A program made the translations under genes and the position numbers. This document shows, in pieces, positions 46,422 through 55,490 of a stretch of DNA of 64,000 nucleotides. The stretch's first letter is position 1; the number at the start of each line of letters is the position of its first letter. The notes beneath the pieces are model-generated. The model was not told where the DNA came from, ran no database searches, and was given only the letters and a program-made list of their open reading frames with translations. The stretch comes from Gammaproteobacteria bacterium 50_400_T64 (lineage in GTDB: Bacteria > Pseudomonadota > Gammaproteobacteria > Pseudomonadales > Porticoccaceae): positions 62,001 through 126,000 of the forward strand of contig MAAS01000019.1 of assembly GCA_002162755.1 (NCBI GenBank). Reading direction: 5' to 3'.

Positions 46422-47276
46422 TTATAAATCGATGGCTGTTTGCTGATCTGCCTTCTTGAGTGCTTCGCACTGATCGGCCCAGTCGTAACCCGCGAGAATG
46501 CGTTGAAAGCGGCTCTCTACCCAACTGCGTAAACCGGGGTCAGTGAAGATATAGGGCTGGTCGTCGATAATGGCTTCCAATACCTGCTCGCCCACCACAT
46601 CGGGGCTGAGGCCTTTTTTCAACATAGCGACCATTTGCTCAGACTTTTTATCGGTAGAACCACCGTAATCATCGCCACGGTTGCGGGCAGAAGTACCCAG
46701 GTTGGTATTCACCACACCGGGGCACAGTACGGACACGCCAATATTATCTTCAGTGTGTTCGGCCATCGCTGTTTCAGACATGGCGACTACTGCGTACTTC
46801 GAGGCATTGTAGGCGCTGAGGTTCTTCCAGCTAAACATGCCCGCCATCGACGCAGTGTTGATGACATGGCCACCTTCACCATGTTCTTTGATCAGCGGCA
46901 TAAAGGCCTGCAGGCCCCAAACCACGCCCCACATATTGACGTCGATAGTCCAGCGCCAGTTTTTCTCGCTGGTACTTTCAGCACTACCGTCAGCGCCAAC
47001 ACCGGCGTTGTTCACGCAGACATGCACTTTGCCAAAGGCATCGACTGTTGCCTGCGCTGCGGCAAACACCGAATCTCTATCGGTGACATCAACCACCACA
47101 CCGGCAACATCACGACCCTGGCCTTTTAGCTCTGCGACTGCAGCGTCGAGCGGATCTTTTTGAATATCACCGAGCATGACTTTCATACCGGCAGCCGAAA
47201 ATGCCCGTGCCATACCCAAACCCATACCGCTGGCGGCACCCGTAATAAAGGCGACTTTACCTTGAACGTCTTTCAT
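46422..47276 (-). CDS. Short-chain dehydrogenase/reductase
   Basis: The 284-residue classical SDR has the cofactor motif TGAASGMGLG (12-21), NNAG (89-92), and the catalytic S143, Y156 and K160 (SAYNASK). The acidic residue after the second strand (GDIQKD) suggests NAD over NADP. The insert and C-terminus resemble SDRs of lipid, steroid or terpenoid catabolism, but the substrate is not defined. It is the first gene of the minus-strand metabolic cluster. Confidence 0.92.
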   Translation of the reverse strand: MKDVQGKVAFITGAASGMGLGMARAFSAAGMKVMLGDIQKDPLDAAVAELKGQGRDVAGVVVDVTDRDSVFAAAQATVDAFGKVHVCVNNAGVGADGSAESTSEKNWRWTIDVNMWGVVWGLQAFMPLIKEHGEGGHVINTASMAGMFSWKNLSAYNASKYAVVAMSETAMAEHTEDNIGVSVLCPGVVNTNLGTSARNRGDDYGGSTDKKSEQMVAMLKKGLSPDVVGEQVLEAIIDDQPYIFTDPGLRSWVESRFQRILAGYDWADQCEALKKADQQTAIDL

Positions 47277-47445
47277 GGTTTTTCCCTGTAGTTATAATTA
47301 TTTGGTTACAGTGCAGCTCTCTTTACAAAGACAAAAGCCTGAACCGTTTACAATTGGTTGCCGAGTCAATATATCGTAATCGAACCGGGAATTGATAGCC
47401 CAATACACTCTGGACATTTGATGAGCTCGGAACAGCCGATGAATT

Positions 47446-48495
47446 CTAAGCGTTATTATTGGTGCTAAAAGCTACGACGGCCTGGGATGTAAGCTCAATA
47501 CCAACACTTTGCCCAGTACTGAAACTCTCACTGTTGGCGCTGGACAGTAATAACTTTTCGCCACTCTCAAGCTCAAGTGTTAACAGACTATCTTCACCGC
47601 GAAACAAGCGCTCGACAACCGTAGCCCTAATGGAGCTTCCATTATTTATCTGGATATTCTCTGGGCGAATTAAGACCTGTAAATCAGCACCAATACTCGC
47701 GCTACTCTGTTCGGTATAACTGGCCGTACCCACTGCCGTTTGCAGTTTATTGTCAGCGAGCACCTTACCTTGAACGAAACTACCTAAACCGACAAAGTCG
47801 GCAACGACCTTTGAGGAGGGCGCACGATAAACCGACAGGGGAGCACCGTACTGCGCCAGGTCACCCGCAATGAGCACGCCCAACTTATCAGCCCAGCTAA
47901 AGGCTTCTACCTGATCGTGGGTCACCATCAGGGTAGTGATATTTTTTTCTTTCAGTATTCTGAAAACATCTGCAACCAGGTCCTGGCGCAACTCACTATC
48001 AAGACTCGAAAAAGGCTCATCCAGAAGTAACAGGTCTGGCTCCGGGGCAAGGGCCCGCGCCAAGGCTACCCGCTGTTGCTGACCACCCGATAATTGATGG
48101 CTATAGCGGCCAGCAAAATCTGATAAGCCCACCAATTCAAGTAAGGAGGCTATTTTCTCATCAGCCTCCGCTTTACTCAGGCCCGCCAAACCGAAGGCGA
48201 TATTCTGCTGTACTGTCAGGTGAGGGAATAAGGCTAAATCCTGAAACAACATGCCCACTTTGCGCTGCTCTGGCGGTACGGTGAATTCAGTAGTGCTAAC
48301 CCGTACACCATCAATAGAAACCTCACCACTTCGTACTTGTTCAAAGCCCGCGATGGCGCGCAAGAGAGAGCTTTTCCCGCTGCCCGAGGGGCCAATTAGG
48401 CAGGCACTCTCGCCCTTTTTCAGGGCTAAATTAATATTGTTTAAAACAATATTGTCACCATAGGCCAACGACATATTGTCTATTTTAAGCATCAT
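47446..48495 (-). CDS. fbpC: Ferric iron ABC transporter ATP-binding protein FbpC
   Basis: The 349-residue ATPase has Walker A GPSGSGKSS (about 37-45), the signature LSGGQQQRVALARAL, Walker B LLLLDEPFSSLD and a C-terminal TOBE-like domain. With FbpB and FbpA it imports Fe3+ from the periplasm. AAAGG lies 8 nt before the ATG. It is 14 bp after fbpB. Confidence 0.92.
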   Translation of the reverse strand: MMLKIDNMSLAYGDNIVLNNINLALKKGESACLIGPSGSGKSSLLRAIAGFEQVRSGEVSIDGVRVSTTEFTVPPEQRKVGMLFQDLALFPHLTVQQNIAFGLAGLSKAEADEKIASLLELVGLSDFAGRYSHQLSGGQQQRVALARALAPEPDLLLLDEPFSSLDSELRQDLVADVFRILKEKNITTLMVTHDQVEAFSWADKLGVLIAGDLAQYGAPLSVYRAPSSKVVADFVGLGSFVQGKVLADNKLQTAVGTASYTEQSSASIGADLQVLIRPENIQINNGSSIRATVVERLFRGEDSLLTLELESGEKLLLSSANSESFSTGQSVGIELTSQAVVAFSTNNNA

Positions 48496-48509
48496 ACGAC
48501 ATACCTTTT

Positions 48510-50162
48510 TTACTCATCCCCGGAGGTCTTGCTACTTGCCTGTATGGCCCGCGTCAGAAGAATCACGGGGAAAATACTGACCAGTACAATAGCCAGGGCT
48601 GGCAGGGCTGCATCTGCCAGGCGCTCATCGGAAGCTAGCTCATAAGTGCGCACCGCAAGCGTATTAAAGTTGAAGGGACGTAAGATTAACGTGGCCGGTA
48701 ACTCTTTAACGATATCGACAAAAACCAGTAGCAGCGCACTCAGCACACTCCCCTTTAACATCGGCAAATGCACTTTAAACAACACGCGATTACGGCTAGC
48801 ACCAAGGGAACGGGCCGCCTGATCCATACTGGGTTTAATACGCCCTAAACCACTTTCAATATTATTCAGTGCCACCGCCAGAAAACGCACAGAGTAGGCA
48901 ATAACTAAGGCCGCAATAGAGCCCGATATGAGCAAGCCGCTACTCACACCCCATAGATCCTGTAGAAGAGCATCCAGCTTTTTATCAAACCAGGTCAGTA
49001 TCAACAACACGCTCACCGCTATCACCGTACCGGGCACGGCATAACCAAGGCTGGCCAGATCAATCGGCAGCGCAACGCCGATACTCTTCCGCAAGCGTTT
49101 TGCATAGCCAAAAACCAGGGCAATGGCCACAATAATAAGGGCTGAAATAGCCGCTAACATAAAACTATTAAATAGCAGCGTGATAAAACGCTGATCGATT
49201 TGTTGAACGCCAACCGTAAAAGCCCAACCAAGCAACATAATAACGGGAACCCCAAAGCCTAAAATAAAGGGTAATAAGCACAGCAGGGTTAAAGTAATAG
49301 ACGGCCAGCGTGCTAAGGAATGATGTTTCGGGCGAGTACTTTTCTGCCCCTGATAATAATAGGCATTTTTACAGCGAGAATATTTCTCTAAAAACACAAG
49401 AATCAACACAAAGCTCACTAACAGTGCAGAGAGTTGTGCAGCGGCAATTGCATTGCCCATTCCAAACCAGGTGCGAAAAATACCCGTAGTAAAGGTATTA
49501 ACACCAAAGTATTGCACCGTTCCGTAATCGGCAAAAGCCTCCATCATCGCCAGTGCCGTGCCGGTTAAAATAGCGGGCCGCGCCAGAGGAATAGCAATTT
49601 TTAAAAAATGATCACGAGGTCTACGGCCCAGTGAACGGCTCACTTCGTACAGTGAAGCCGACTGCTCAGAAAATGCGGTGCGCGCAAGGATATAAACATA
49701 GGGATAAAGCACCAGGGCCAACATAACGATGGCACCCGGCAAAGAACGTATTTCTGGGAACCAATAGTCACCGTTGTGCCAACCGAAAGTGTCTCGCAAC
49801 AGCGTTTGCACGGGGCCGGCAAAGTCGAGTAGCCCGGTGTAGCAGTAGGCAATAATGTACGCGGGCATTGCCATGGGCAGTAGCACTAACCACTCGATAC
49901 TGCGCCGTAAAGGGAATTCATAATGTGTGGTACACCAGGCTAGCAACGTGCCAATCACCAAACTGCCAGCGCCCACGCCGAATGCCAGTAGTAGTGTATT
50001 GCGAATATAATCGGCGAGAACGGTTTCCGCTAAATGCCGCCAGACATCCCACTCTATATGTAAGAGGCTGGCGAATATGGCCAGCACCGGCACAAATAAA
50101 AGTAATGCAGGAACACCGGCCGCCCAGGTCCAGCCATCTTTCAATACTGCGGGTAATTTCAA
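48510..50162 (-). CDS. fbpB: Ferric iron ABC transporter permease FbpB
   Basis: The 550-residue inner-membrane protein has two permease halves with about twelve helices. Each half carries the EAA-type loop that contacts the ATPase (SLYEVSRSLGRRPRDHFLKIAIPLARP in the first half, MDQAARSLGASRNRVLFKVHLPML in the second; shown here as residue blocks of about 170-196 and 430-453). This double-length form is standard for FbpB/SfuB. The start is a TTG and is not certain. It is 45 bp after fbpA. Confidence 0.92.
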   Translation of the reverse strand: MKLPAVLKDGWTWAAGVPALLLFVPVLAIFASLLHIEWDVWRHLAETVLADYIRNTLLLAFGVGAGSLVIGTLLAWCTTHYEFPLRRSIEWLVLLPMAMPAYIIAYCYTGLLDFAGPVQTLLRDTFGWHNGDYWFPEIRSLPGAIVMLALVLYPYVYILARTAFSEQSASLYEVSRSLGRRPRDHFLKIAIPLARPAILTGTALAMMEAFADYGTVQYFGVNTFTTGIFRTWFGMGNAIAAAQLSALLVSFVLILVFLEKYSRCKNAYYYQGQKSTRPKHHSLARWPSITLTLLCLLPFILGFGVPVIMLLGWAFTVGVQQIDQRFITLLFNSFMLAAISALIIVAIALVFGYAKRLRKSIGVALPIDLASLGYAVPGTVIAVSVLLILTWFDKKLDALLQDLWGVSSGLLISGSIAALVIAYSVRFLAVALNNIESGLGRIKPSMDQAARSLGASRNRVLFKVHLPMLKGSVLSALLLVFVDIVKELPATLILRPFNFNTLAVRTYELASDERLADAALPALAIVLVSIFPVILLTRAIQASSKTSGDE

Positions 50163-50207
50163 GCTATCTGAGCTTTTTCAAATACCGAAGGCAGGAAAAC
50201 GCAATAA

Positions 50208-51281
50208 TTACTTCCACCCTGCTCGGTCCATTAATTTCAGAGCGTCACCATTTAGTTCGCCCACTTTTTCGAGATCAACCTGCTGCGCCTTAAACTCGCC
50301 AAAACCGCTCAGTACGTCGCTCTGCTCAACACCTTCTCTTACCGGGTATTCATGATTGTGCTTCGCATACCAGGCCTGAGACTCGCTATCCAGCATAAAC
50401 TCCAATAGCGCTTTGGCAGCATCAGGATGCGGCGCATATTTGCTGACCAATGCGCCCGACACATTAATATGCGCGCCGCGATTACTTTGATTTGGCCAAA
50501 ATACACCGACCTCACTCGCCGCCGCAACTTCTTTTCCATCACGGCTACTCAGCATGCCGGCGAGATAATACGTATTGGCAATAGCGATATCACACTGGCC
50601 TGCCGCAACCGCTTTGATTTGATCTTTATCACCGCCCTTTGGGGGGCGGGCAAAATTAGCGACAAGGCCTTTGGCAAATTCCGCCGTCAGCGCTTCACCC
50701 TGCTGTATCAACATTGCGGCAATTAAAGATTGATTATAGATATTGCTGGAAGAACGAATACAGATTTTTCCCCGCCACGCCTCATCGGTAAGCCCTTCAA
50801 TATCATTCAACTGCTCGGGTTTAACTCTGGCGACAGAATACATAATGGGCCGCGCTCGCGTCGTCAGTGCAAACCAATGCTCTGCGGGGTCACGCAAATT
50901 AGTGGGAATATAACGGCTGAGTACATCTGAACTGACAGCCTGCGTCAGGCCCAGCTGCTTAGCGCGAACCAGGCGGCCAATATCCGTGGTAATCAGAATG
51001 TCTGCCGAACCCAGTTCGCCTTCGTTAGCGATACGCGAAATAAGCGCATCGGCGTTACCGGTCAGCAGGTTAACCTTAATGCCCGTTTTCTCGGTAAAAA
51101 GCGCAAGCACCGGCAGTATTAAGGCTTCTTTACGCGCAGAGTAAACATTCACCTCCTGGGGCGCAGTACTCTCTATAACGTCATTTTTAGACTGCACGCT
51201 GCTGTCCGAAGAAGGGTCTTTACTCCCACAAGCCACAGTAGCGAGTAAAAAAGTAATAATCAGGAAAAGCCGTTGACGCAT
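50208..51281 (-). CDS. fbpA: Ferric iron-binding protein FbpA, predicted lipoprotein
   Basis: The protein captures Fe3+ in the periplasm for FbpBC. From the ATG at 51281 it is 357 residues with a signal ending TVACGSKD, a lipobox, so it should be membrane-tethered and not free. The body has EVNVYSARKEALILPVLALFTEKTGI, then the iron-ligand tyrosines in CDIAIANTYYLAG. Eighteen upstream codons are open but would spoil the signal. About 60 bp before the start the minus strand reads GTTATCATTT, similar to half of a Fur box, which would fit iron control, but the match is weak. Confidence 0.9.
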   Translation of the reverse strand: MRQRLFLIITFLLATVACGSKDPSSDSSVQSKNDVIESTAPQEVNVYSARKEALILPVLALFTEKTGIKVNLLTGNADALISRIANEGELGSADILITTDIGRLVRAKQLGLTQAVSSDVLSRYIPTNLRDPAEHWFALTTRARPIMYSVARVKPEQLNDIEGLTDEAWRGKICIRSSSNIYNQSLIAAMLIQQGEALTAEFAKGLVANFARPPKGGDKDQIKAVAAGQCDIAIANTYYLAGMLSSRDGKEVAAASEVGVFWPNQSNRGAHINVSGALVSKYAPHPDAAKALLEFMLDSESQAWYAKHNHEYPVREGVEQSDVLSGFGEFKAQQVDLEKVGELNGDALKLMDRAGWK

Positions 51282-51506
51282 GGTAAATCTCAAATCAGTA
51301 AGAGGCAGGTCGCAAATAGACTGTGTGCTGAGCACGACCTAAATGATAACGCCTCTCGACTCTATAGAAAACAACTATTATTACTCTAACGGGGCTGTTC
51401 GCCCGGAATCTGTTAAAAGGCAGCATATCGGGCCGGCTACGCCACAGATATAAACACGTTGAAGCTCAGGGCATAAATGCTGCTAGAGGTAATTAACAAT
51501 ACCCGC

Positions 51507-52778
51507 TTAGGGTGCTGGCGGCGTCTCAGGCTGTCGAGGTGCCGCAAACCAAAGCATTACCGGAGCAATTATTGTCAAGCTGACAGCGAACAGCAACATC
51601 CATTCATAGCCACCGGACCAGTCATACAAAGCACCGCCCAGCCACGAACCCGTAGCCCCACCCAGCGACGAGAACAGCGAAATAGTACCAAAGATACTGG
51701 GGAAACGCGGCCCCGCAAACAGGTCTCGTGAAACGGAGGGAATAATCGGCGCATTCACCGAATAGCCAACACCCACCAAAACCGCAAACACAAAGGGCAT
51801 CAACAAGCCCGGTATAACGCCTACCAATGCCAGCGCACCCACCGACAAAGCAATAAGAATCATTCCACCCGCAAAGGCTCGCTCGCGGCCAATACGGTCA
51901 GACAACGCGCCCCACATCATCTTGCCGGGAATACTGGTGATCCCAATAACACCGACAATAATTGAGCCCATGGTTTTCGCCACACCATGATCTACCATGA
52001 AGGCAAACTGATGCATGATCAGTAGCTGTGCAAGACAGCCCCCCGAGAAAAAAGCCAGTACCGCAAAGCGAAAGCTGCGGGAACGCATAGCCGTTGCCAC
52101 CGTCCAGTCATAGACGGGACGTTCTGGAATAAAAGGGTCAGAGCCGTCCCCGCCAGAACCCTGCCTGGTAACAGGGGAAGGCGCAACGGGAGGTTCACGC
52201 AACAAAAAGAAAGCGGCGGGAAGAATCAGTAAAACCACCAGGGCCGCCAGACCCTGAAAAGCCAAACGCCAATCGTAATGTTCTATCAACGTATTACTCA
52301 GCGGCACGATGGTTAAAATACCCACACCAATACCCGCCGTCACAAAACCCAATGCAGTACCGACTTTATCGGGAAACCACTTCTCAGTAAGAATTACCGA
52401 AGGCACCCAGCCGCAGGCCCCAAGACCCAGGGCGCTGACGACACCAAACGATAGATACAACTGCCACCACTCATTCACCTGCGAAGTTAATAACAAGCCA
52501 CAAGCCATAACAATTGCCCCGCTCATCATTAAACGGCGAGGGCCGAACTTCTCTACCAACCGCCCTGCAAAAGGGCCAAATAGACCGTGACTAAGAATAA
52601 ACACCGACATCGCGCCCGCTGTCACTGAACGCGACCAACCAAAGTGTTCGATAAGTGCGACCAGAAAAACCGAATAGGAATACCAGATGCCGTAGAGCAA
52701 GCCCAGAGTCAAAAACAGGGTGACGATAACAACAAGCCCATGACGCGAGCTACGGGGTTCGCTCAAAGCTGACTCCAA
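51507..52778 (-). CDS. MFS transporter (OFA/monocarboxylate-like)
   Basis: The 423-residue protein has twelve predicted membrane helices and MFS loop motifs (FGPFAGRLVEKFGPRRLMMSG in the first half; MMWGALSDRIGRERAFAGG in the second). The pattern GWSRSVTAGAMSVFILSHGLFGPFAGRL places it in the oxalate/formate antiporter-like or monocarboxylate group. The substrate is unknown. The start is a TTG without a clear ribosome site. It is transcribed apart from fbpABC, with 170 bp between. Confidence 0.86.
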   Translation of the reverse strand: MESALSEPRSSRHGLVVIVTLFLTLGLLYGIWYSYSVFLVALIEHFGWSRSVTAGAMSVFILSHGLFGPFAGRLVEKFGPRRLMMSGAIVMACGLLLTSQVNEWWQLYLSFGVVSALGLGACGWVPSVILTEKWFPDKVGTALGFVTAGIGVGILTIVPLSNTLIEHYDWRLAFQGLAALVVLLILPAAFFLLREPPVAPSPVTRQGSGGDGSDPFIPERPVYDWTVATAMRSRSFRFAVLAFFSGGCLAQLLIMHQFAFMVDHGVAKTMGSIIVGVIGITSIPGKMMWGALSDRIGRERAFAGGMILIALSVGALALVGVIPGLLMPFVFAVLVGVGYSVNAPIIPSVSRDLFAGPRFPSIFGTISLFSSLGGATGSWLGGALYDWSGGYEWMLLFAVSLTIIAPVMLWFAAPRQPETPPAP

Positions 52779-52995
52779 CAGTGGGGATAATTAGAAAATT
52801 GTCGGCTCTGTTAATACGAGCGCCGGCAGGAAATAAAAGTAATTATACGCTAGCAGGTTATTAAAATTCGCTGAGCCGAGCCTGCCCCAAAGCTTGCCCG
52901 CTGAAACACTCAGGGTGTTCTGAGCTGCCATTGCAGACATAGGTGACAGTGACAGAAACGGAGAGGATGGCTTTATGTTTCATCTATAGCTCTTG

Positions 52996-53271
52996 CTATT
53001 TATACACATGATCGTGATGACCAATATCAACAAGGATAATATCGTTCTCCTGAATCACCAACTCCAGCACAATGCGATAACTCATGGTGATTGAAACCGA
53101 CGATAAACCACTGAGCCGCCCCTGCAAGCCATGCAGCCGCAGCGAAGGGTGATGGGGATTAAGCTCCAGCAGCTCCAGGGTTTTCTGGTACTGCTTATGA
53201 ACCTCAGGATGTTTTTTTAAAAACTTTTTCGCCCGCTTAAGATAGCTTTCAGGATAGACCAGCCTAATCAT
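52996..53271 (-). CDS. RelE/ParE-superfamily mRNA interferase toxin
   Basis: The 91-residue protein has the RelE/YoeB/YafQ fold layout: LKRAKKFLKKHPEVHKQYQKTLELL, a LRLHGLQGRLSG strand and DIILVDIGHHDHVY at the C-terminus. Such toxins cleave mRNA at the ribosome or poison gyrase; the ending with paired histidines suggests an mRNA interferase. It overlaps the antitoxin gene by 8 bp and follows it, the normal order. Confidence 0.85.
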   Translation of the reverse strand: MIRLVYPESYLKRAKKFLKKHPEVHKQYQKTLELLELNPHHPSLRLHGLQGRLSGLSSVSITMSYRIVLELVIQENDIILVDIGHHDHVYK

Positions 53272-53518
53272 TCGTTACACGCTGCATATGCTCGGCAACA
53301 CTTTCGCTAATGGTGCGGCCTGCCTCTACATCGGCCCTGGCTTCTTGCAGGGCTACCGTCAACTCGTATTCACGTAACCTGGCATATTTATCGAGATCCA
53401 TCACCACGTAGCGGTCTTTACCCCGCACGGAGATAATCACCTCCTCATCGTCTTTCAAGCAGGTTTCGACCGCTGAGATGCCTTTGGTTTTTAGTTCATT
53501 CGCCGTTACTGTGTTCAT
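53264..53518 (-). CDS. Phd/YefM-family antitoxin
   Basis: The 84-residue protein begins MNTVTANELKTKGISAVE, then EEVIISVRGKDRYVVMDLDKYARLRE, the Phd/YefM DNA-binding fold, and ends in a helical tail that would wrap the toxin. It should neutralise the downstream RelE-type toxin and repress the operon. A palindrome lies 31 bp upstream of its start codon. Confidence 0.87.
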   Translation of the reverse strand: MNTVTANELKTKGISAVETCLKDDEEVIISVRGKDRYVVMDLDKYARLREYELTVALQEARADVEAGRTISESVAEHMQRVTND

Positions 53519-53828
53519 CGCTTTCCCCAGATCTTAACAACACTCTAAATAGTATTATTCAGCATACTACTAAACATGCGATCTGTCACAACCTGGCTTC
53601 GAAATAAGCCGCAATAGAGATGCGTACTTTCTTAGCTCACGATGCCTTAGCTGACCTACCCTTATCAGCCGTCATTTTGGTGTAAAGAGAGAGGGCGCAT
53701 CAATGACTCCGACCCCATTGATTTGTGTCACTTTATGCTGGATATTGTTTTAGCGCGGCTTTTGCGGGTTTATCTGCTGAAGGTAGGTACTTTAACTTTC
53801 TCGCTGGAACTATTTGTTAGCTGGTTTT
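53519..53828. other. 310-bp gene-free spacer between antitoxin gene and HEPN-like gene
   Basis: I see no gene here. The antitoxin promoter/operator palindrome is near the left end. The rest holds no tRNA, no recombinase site and no long repeat that I can identify. The downstream (right) half follows the 3' end of the HEPN-like gene and shows no clear terminator hairpin. Confidence 0.6.
53550..53569 (-). promoter_or_regulatory. Candidate toxin-antitoxin operator
   Basis: TAGTAT and ATACTA form an inverted repeat with an 8-bp spacer, 31 bp upstream of the antitoxin start codon. On the minus strand it reads through AT-rich -10-like sequence, so antitoxin binding here would block the promoter, as in other Phd/YefM modules. 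Confidence 0.45.
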
Positions 53829-55151
53829 TTAGCGCATAAACTGGGCATATGCGGCACTCACAACATTTGGAATACTGGCAGCATCGAGCAAGGCAAGCAT
53901 AGTTTTAAAATTCATACGATATGAACCACCAGCTGAAACACGACGACCAAGTGAATTAGTATTTGTGGATGCCGATTGAATAAGAGTTGAAATCTCTCTA
54001 GGTGAAAAGTTTTGGATCATTTGATCATAGTATCTCACTGCCGCGTTAGATACACCGTAACCATTCCCGACCCTACAACAACCAACTGTCTGAACATACT
54101 GCTCTTGTGCTGTTTCTGGAACCGCCCCTTGAGCTGATAATTCTAATAACCGTTCAGCAAAAGCTGGCTCATTATAAAAATTATTTGTGCCATTATGCAC
54201 ATCCCAGAGACGACTAATTGCGCGAGTGTATATGTGATGCTGTTCTGACTCATTCAATAAGCCAAGTAAACCTAGTTTTTCAAAAAACTGGAGTGATCCA
54301 GCATGTTTATCTTGATAGCCCTTAGCAACATATTCGGAATGACTATTAATAAGCTCTGATTTTATTGAAGCATTAAATGCATGTAATAAGCCTCCACAAA
54401 GATCAATAGAATTTAGTCGTGCTTGCTCTGGTGTATTTGGATCGCAGTAAATGCCATGAGCCATAGCCACAAGCATTTGCCTCTGCGCATCATGAGTTTC
54501 AGTGAGTCGCTGAACCCATATACCACATTGCTGGGCATTGAACCTCGGGCCTTTGACAGTAGATATAAACGCTCCAATATCTACCCCTCTTGGTAAGGCG
54601 GTATCTGCTAGTGCATACCGAACACAGCGATTTAAAAATGTCGTAAATTCTCTATCATTAATCTTTCCTAGAGTGGGATGTGCAGCAGAAAAATTATTTC
54701 TAACATCTCGACATTGGTCTAGGAAGAAAAACCCATCTTCATCTATTATGTTGAGCTTTAAACATAACTCCAACAACCTACTATCTTGTAGCTCAAGTAA
54801 ATGTTTCTCTTCAAAATCATTTTGTTGTATTTGGGCTACAACAGGCAAACCAAATGTTCTAATTTTATCTCGCAAATGCAGAACTGCCGCATTCCAAATG
54901 TAATTCATTGCTCCATCAAACAATCCTGTGCTAACAGCGACACACATTCTTGCAATTAGCTCGCCTCTCAATACTTCCGGTATTTCTCGAAGTTCCCTTG
55001 GTAGATCACGCCATGCGTATTCAATTTCTTCAGTACTTGCCAATGCGGTTCTTGGGATTCCGAGGGCTGTAGTAAGCTGCTCTAGGGCAGGTAGTACAGT
55101 TGCAGGAAGTGCTGGTAACGCTGGTTCTTCCCTAACAATTATTTCGTTCAT
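53829..55151 (-). CDS. Unrecognised protein with HEPN-like R-x6-H motif
   Basis: I do not recognise this 440-residue family. It is soluble, mainly helical, with no signal or membrane segment. Residues 145-158 read DQCRDVRNNFSAAH, an R151-N152-x5-H158 arrangement that fits the Rx4-6H motif of HEPN ribonucleases. The N-terminal 40 residues are Pro/Ala/Leu rich. The C-terminal third contains SRLWDVHNGTNNFYNEPAF and SLGRRVSAGGSYRMNFKTML. GGAAG lies about 7 nt before the ATG. The gene is more AT-rich and uses rarer codons than its neighbours, and it stands between a toxin-antitoxin pair and an orphan response regulator, which suggests acquired cargo. A defence role is inference. Confidence 0.7.
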   Translation of the reverse strand: MNEIIVREEPALPALPATVLPALEQLTTALGIPRTALASTEEIEYAWRDLPRELREIPEVLRGELIARMCVAVSTGLFDGAMNYIWNAAVLHLRDKIRTFGLPVVAQIQQNDFEEKHLLELQDSRLLELCLKLNIIDEDGFFFLDQCRDVRNNFSAAHPTLGKINDREFTTFLNRCVRYALADTALPRGVDIGAFISTVKGPRFNAQQCGIWVQRLTETHDAQRQMLVAMAHGIYCDPNTPEQARLNSIDLCGGLLHAFNASIKSELINSHSEYVAKGYQDKHAGSLQFFEKLGLLGLLNESEQHHIYTRAISRLWDVHNGTNNFYNEPAFAERLLELSAQGAVPETAQEQYVQTVGCCRVGNGYGVSNAAVRYYDQMIQNFSPREISTLIQSASTNTNSLGRRVSAGGSYRMNFKTMLALLDAASIPNVVSAAYAQFMR

Positions 55152-55490
55152 ACTTTACTTCCATGAATGGTGATTCGTTTGACAGCCAACATTTTTATAC
55201 TTCGTATGCGTACTTTGCCGAACTTAATATCCGCCGTACCTTTGCAAGCATTCGATTTAAAATATTATTTTTAGGCATCCAGAATTCCCTGCCGCGCTAA
55301 ACGCGCACTCCCAAGAATAATAACACGCAAGCGGCATTTTCTGTGCCGGGCCGTCAACAGCACGACTGCATTGCCAGGAGTAGGCGATTTGAGGCGATAC
55401 AGGGGCAGGAGAAGTTACCAACGGTGCTGCCTACGAGTCTACAAGAACGTATTTACGACGTGTCCGGCATAGAGGGTGATACTTGCCCCA
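55152..55490. other. 339-bp gene-free spacer
   Basis: No convincing gene, RNA or repeat is visible. The left 25 bp hold the ribosome site and probable promoter region of the HEPN-like gene. The remainder has mixed composition and no terminator hairpin. It may mark the edge of an insertion at this locus, but no direct repeats or att-like sequence are evident. Confidence 0.5.

Noticed and set aside
46635-47129. 164-codon plus-strand frame antisense to the SDR gene
   Set aside because: The SDR on the other strand has intact catalytic motifs; this is its shadow.
55252-55330. Attachment site at the edge of the accessory pocket
   Set aside because: No tRNA 3' end, no integrase and no matching direct repeat on the other side at 52.8-53.8 kb.
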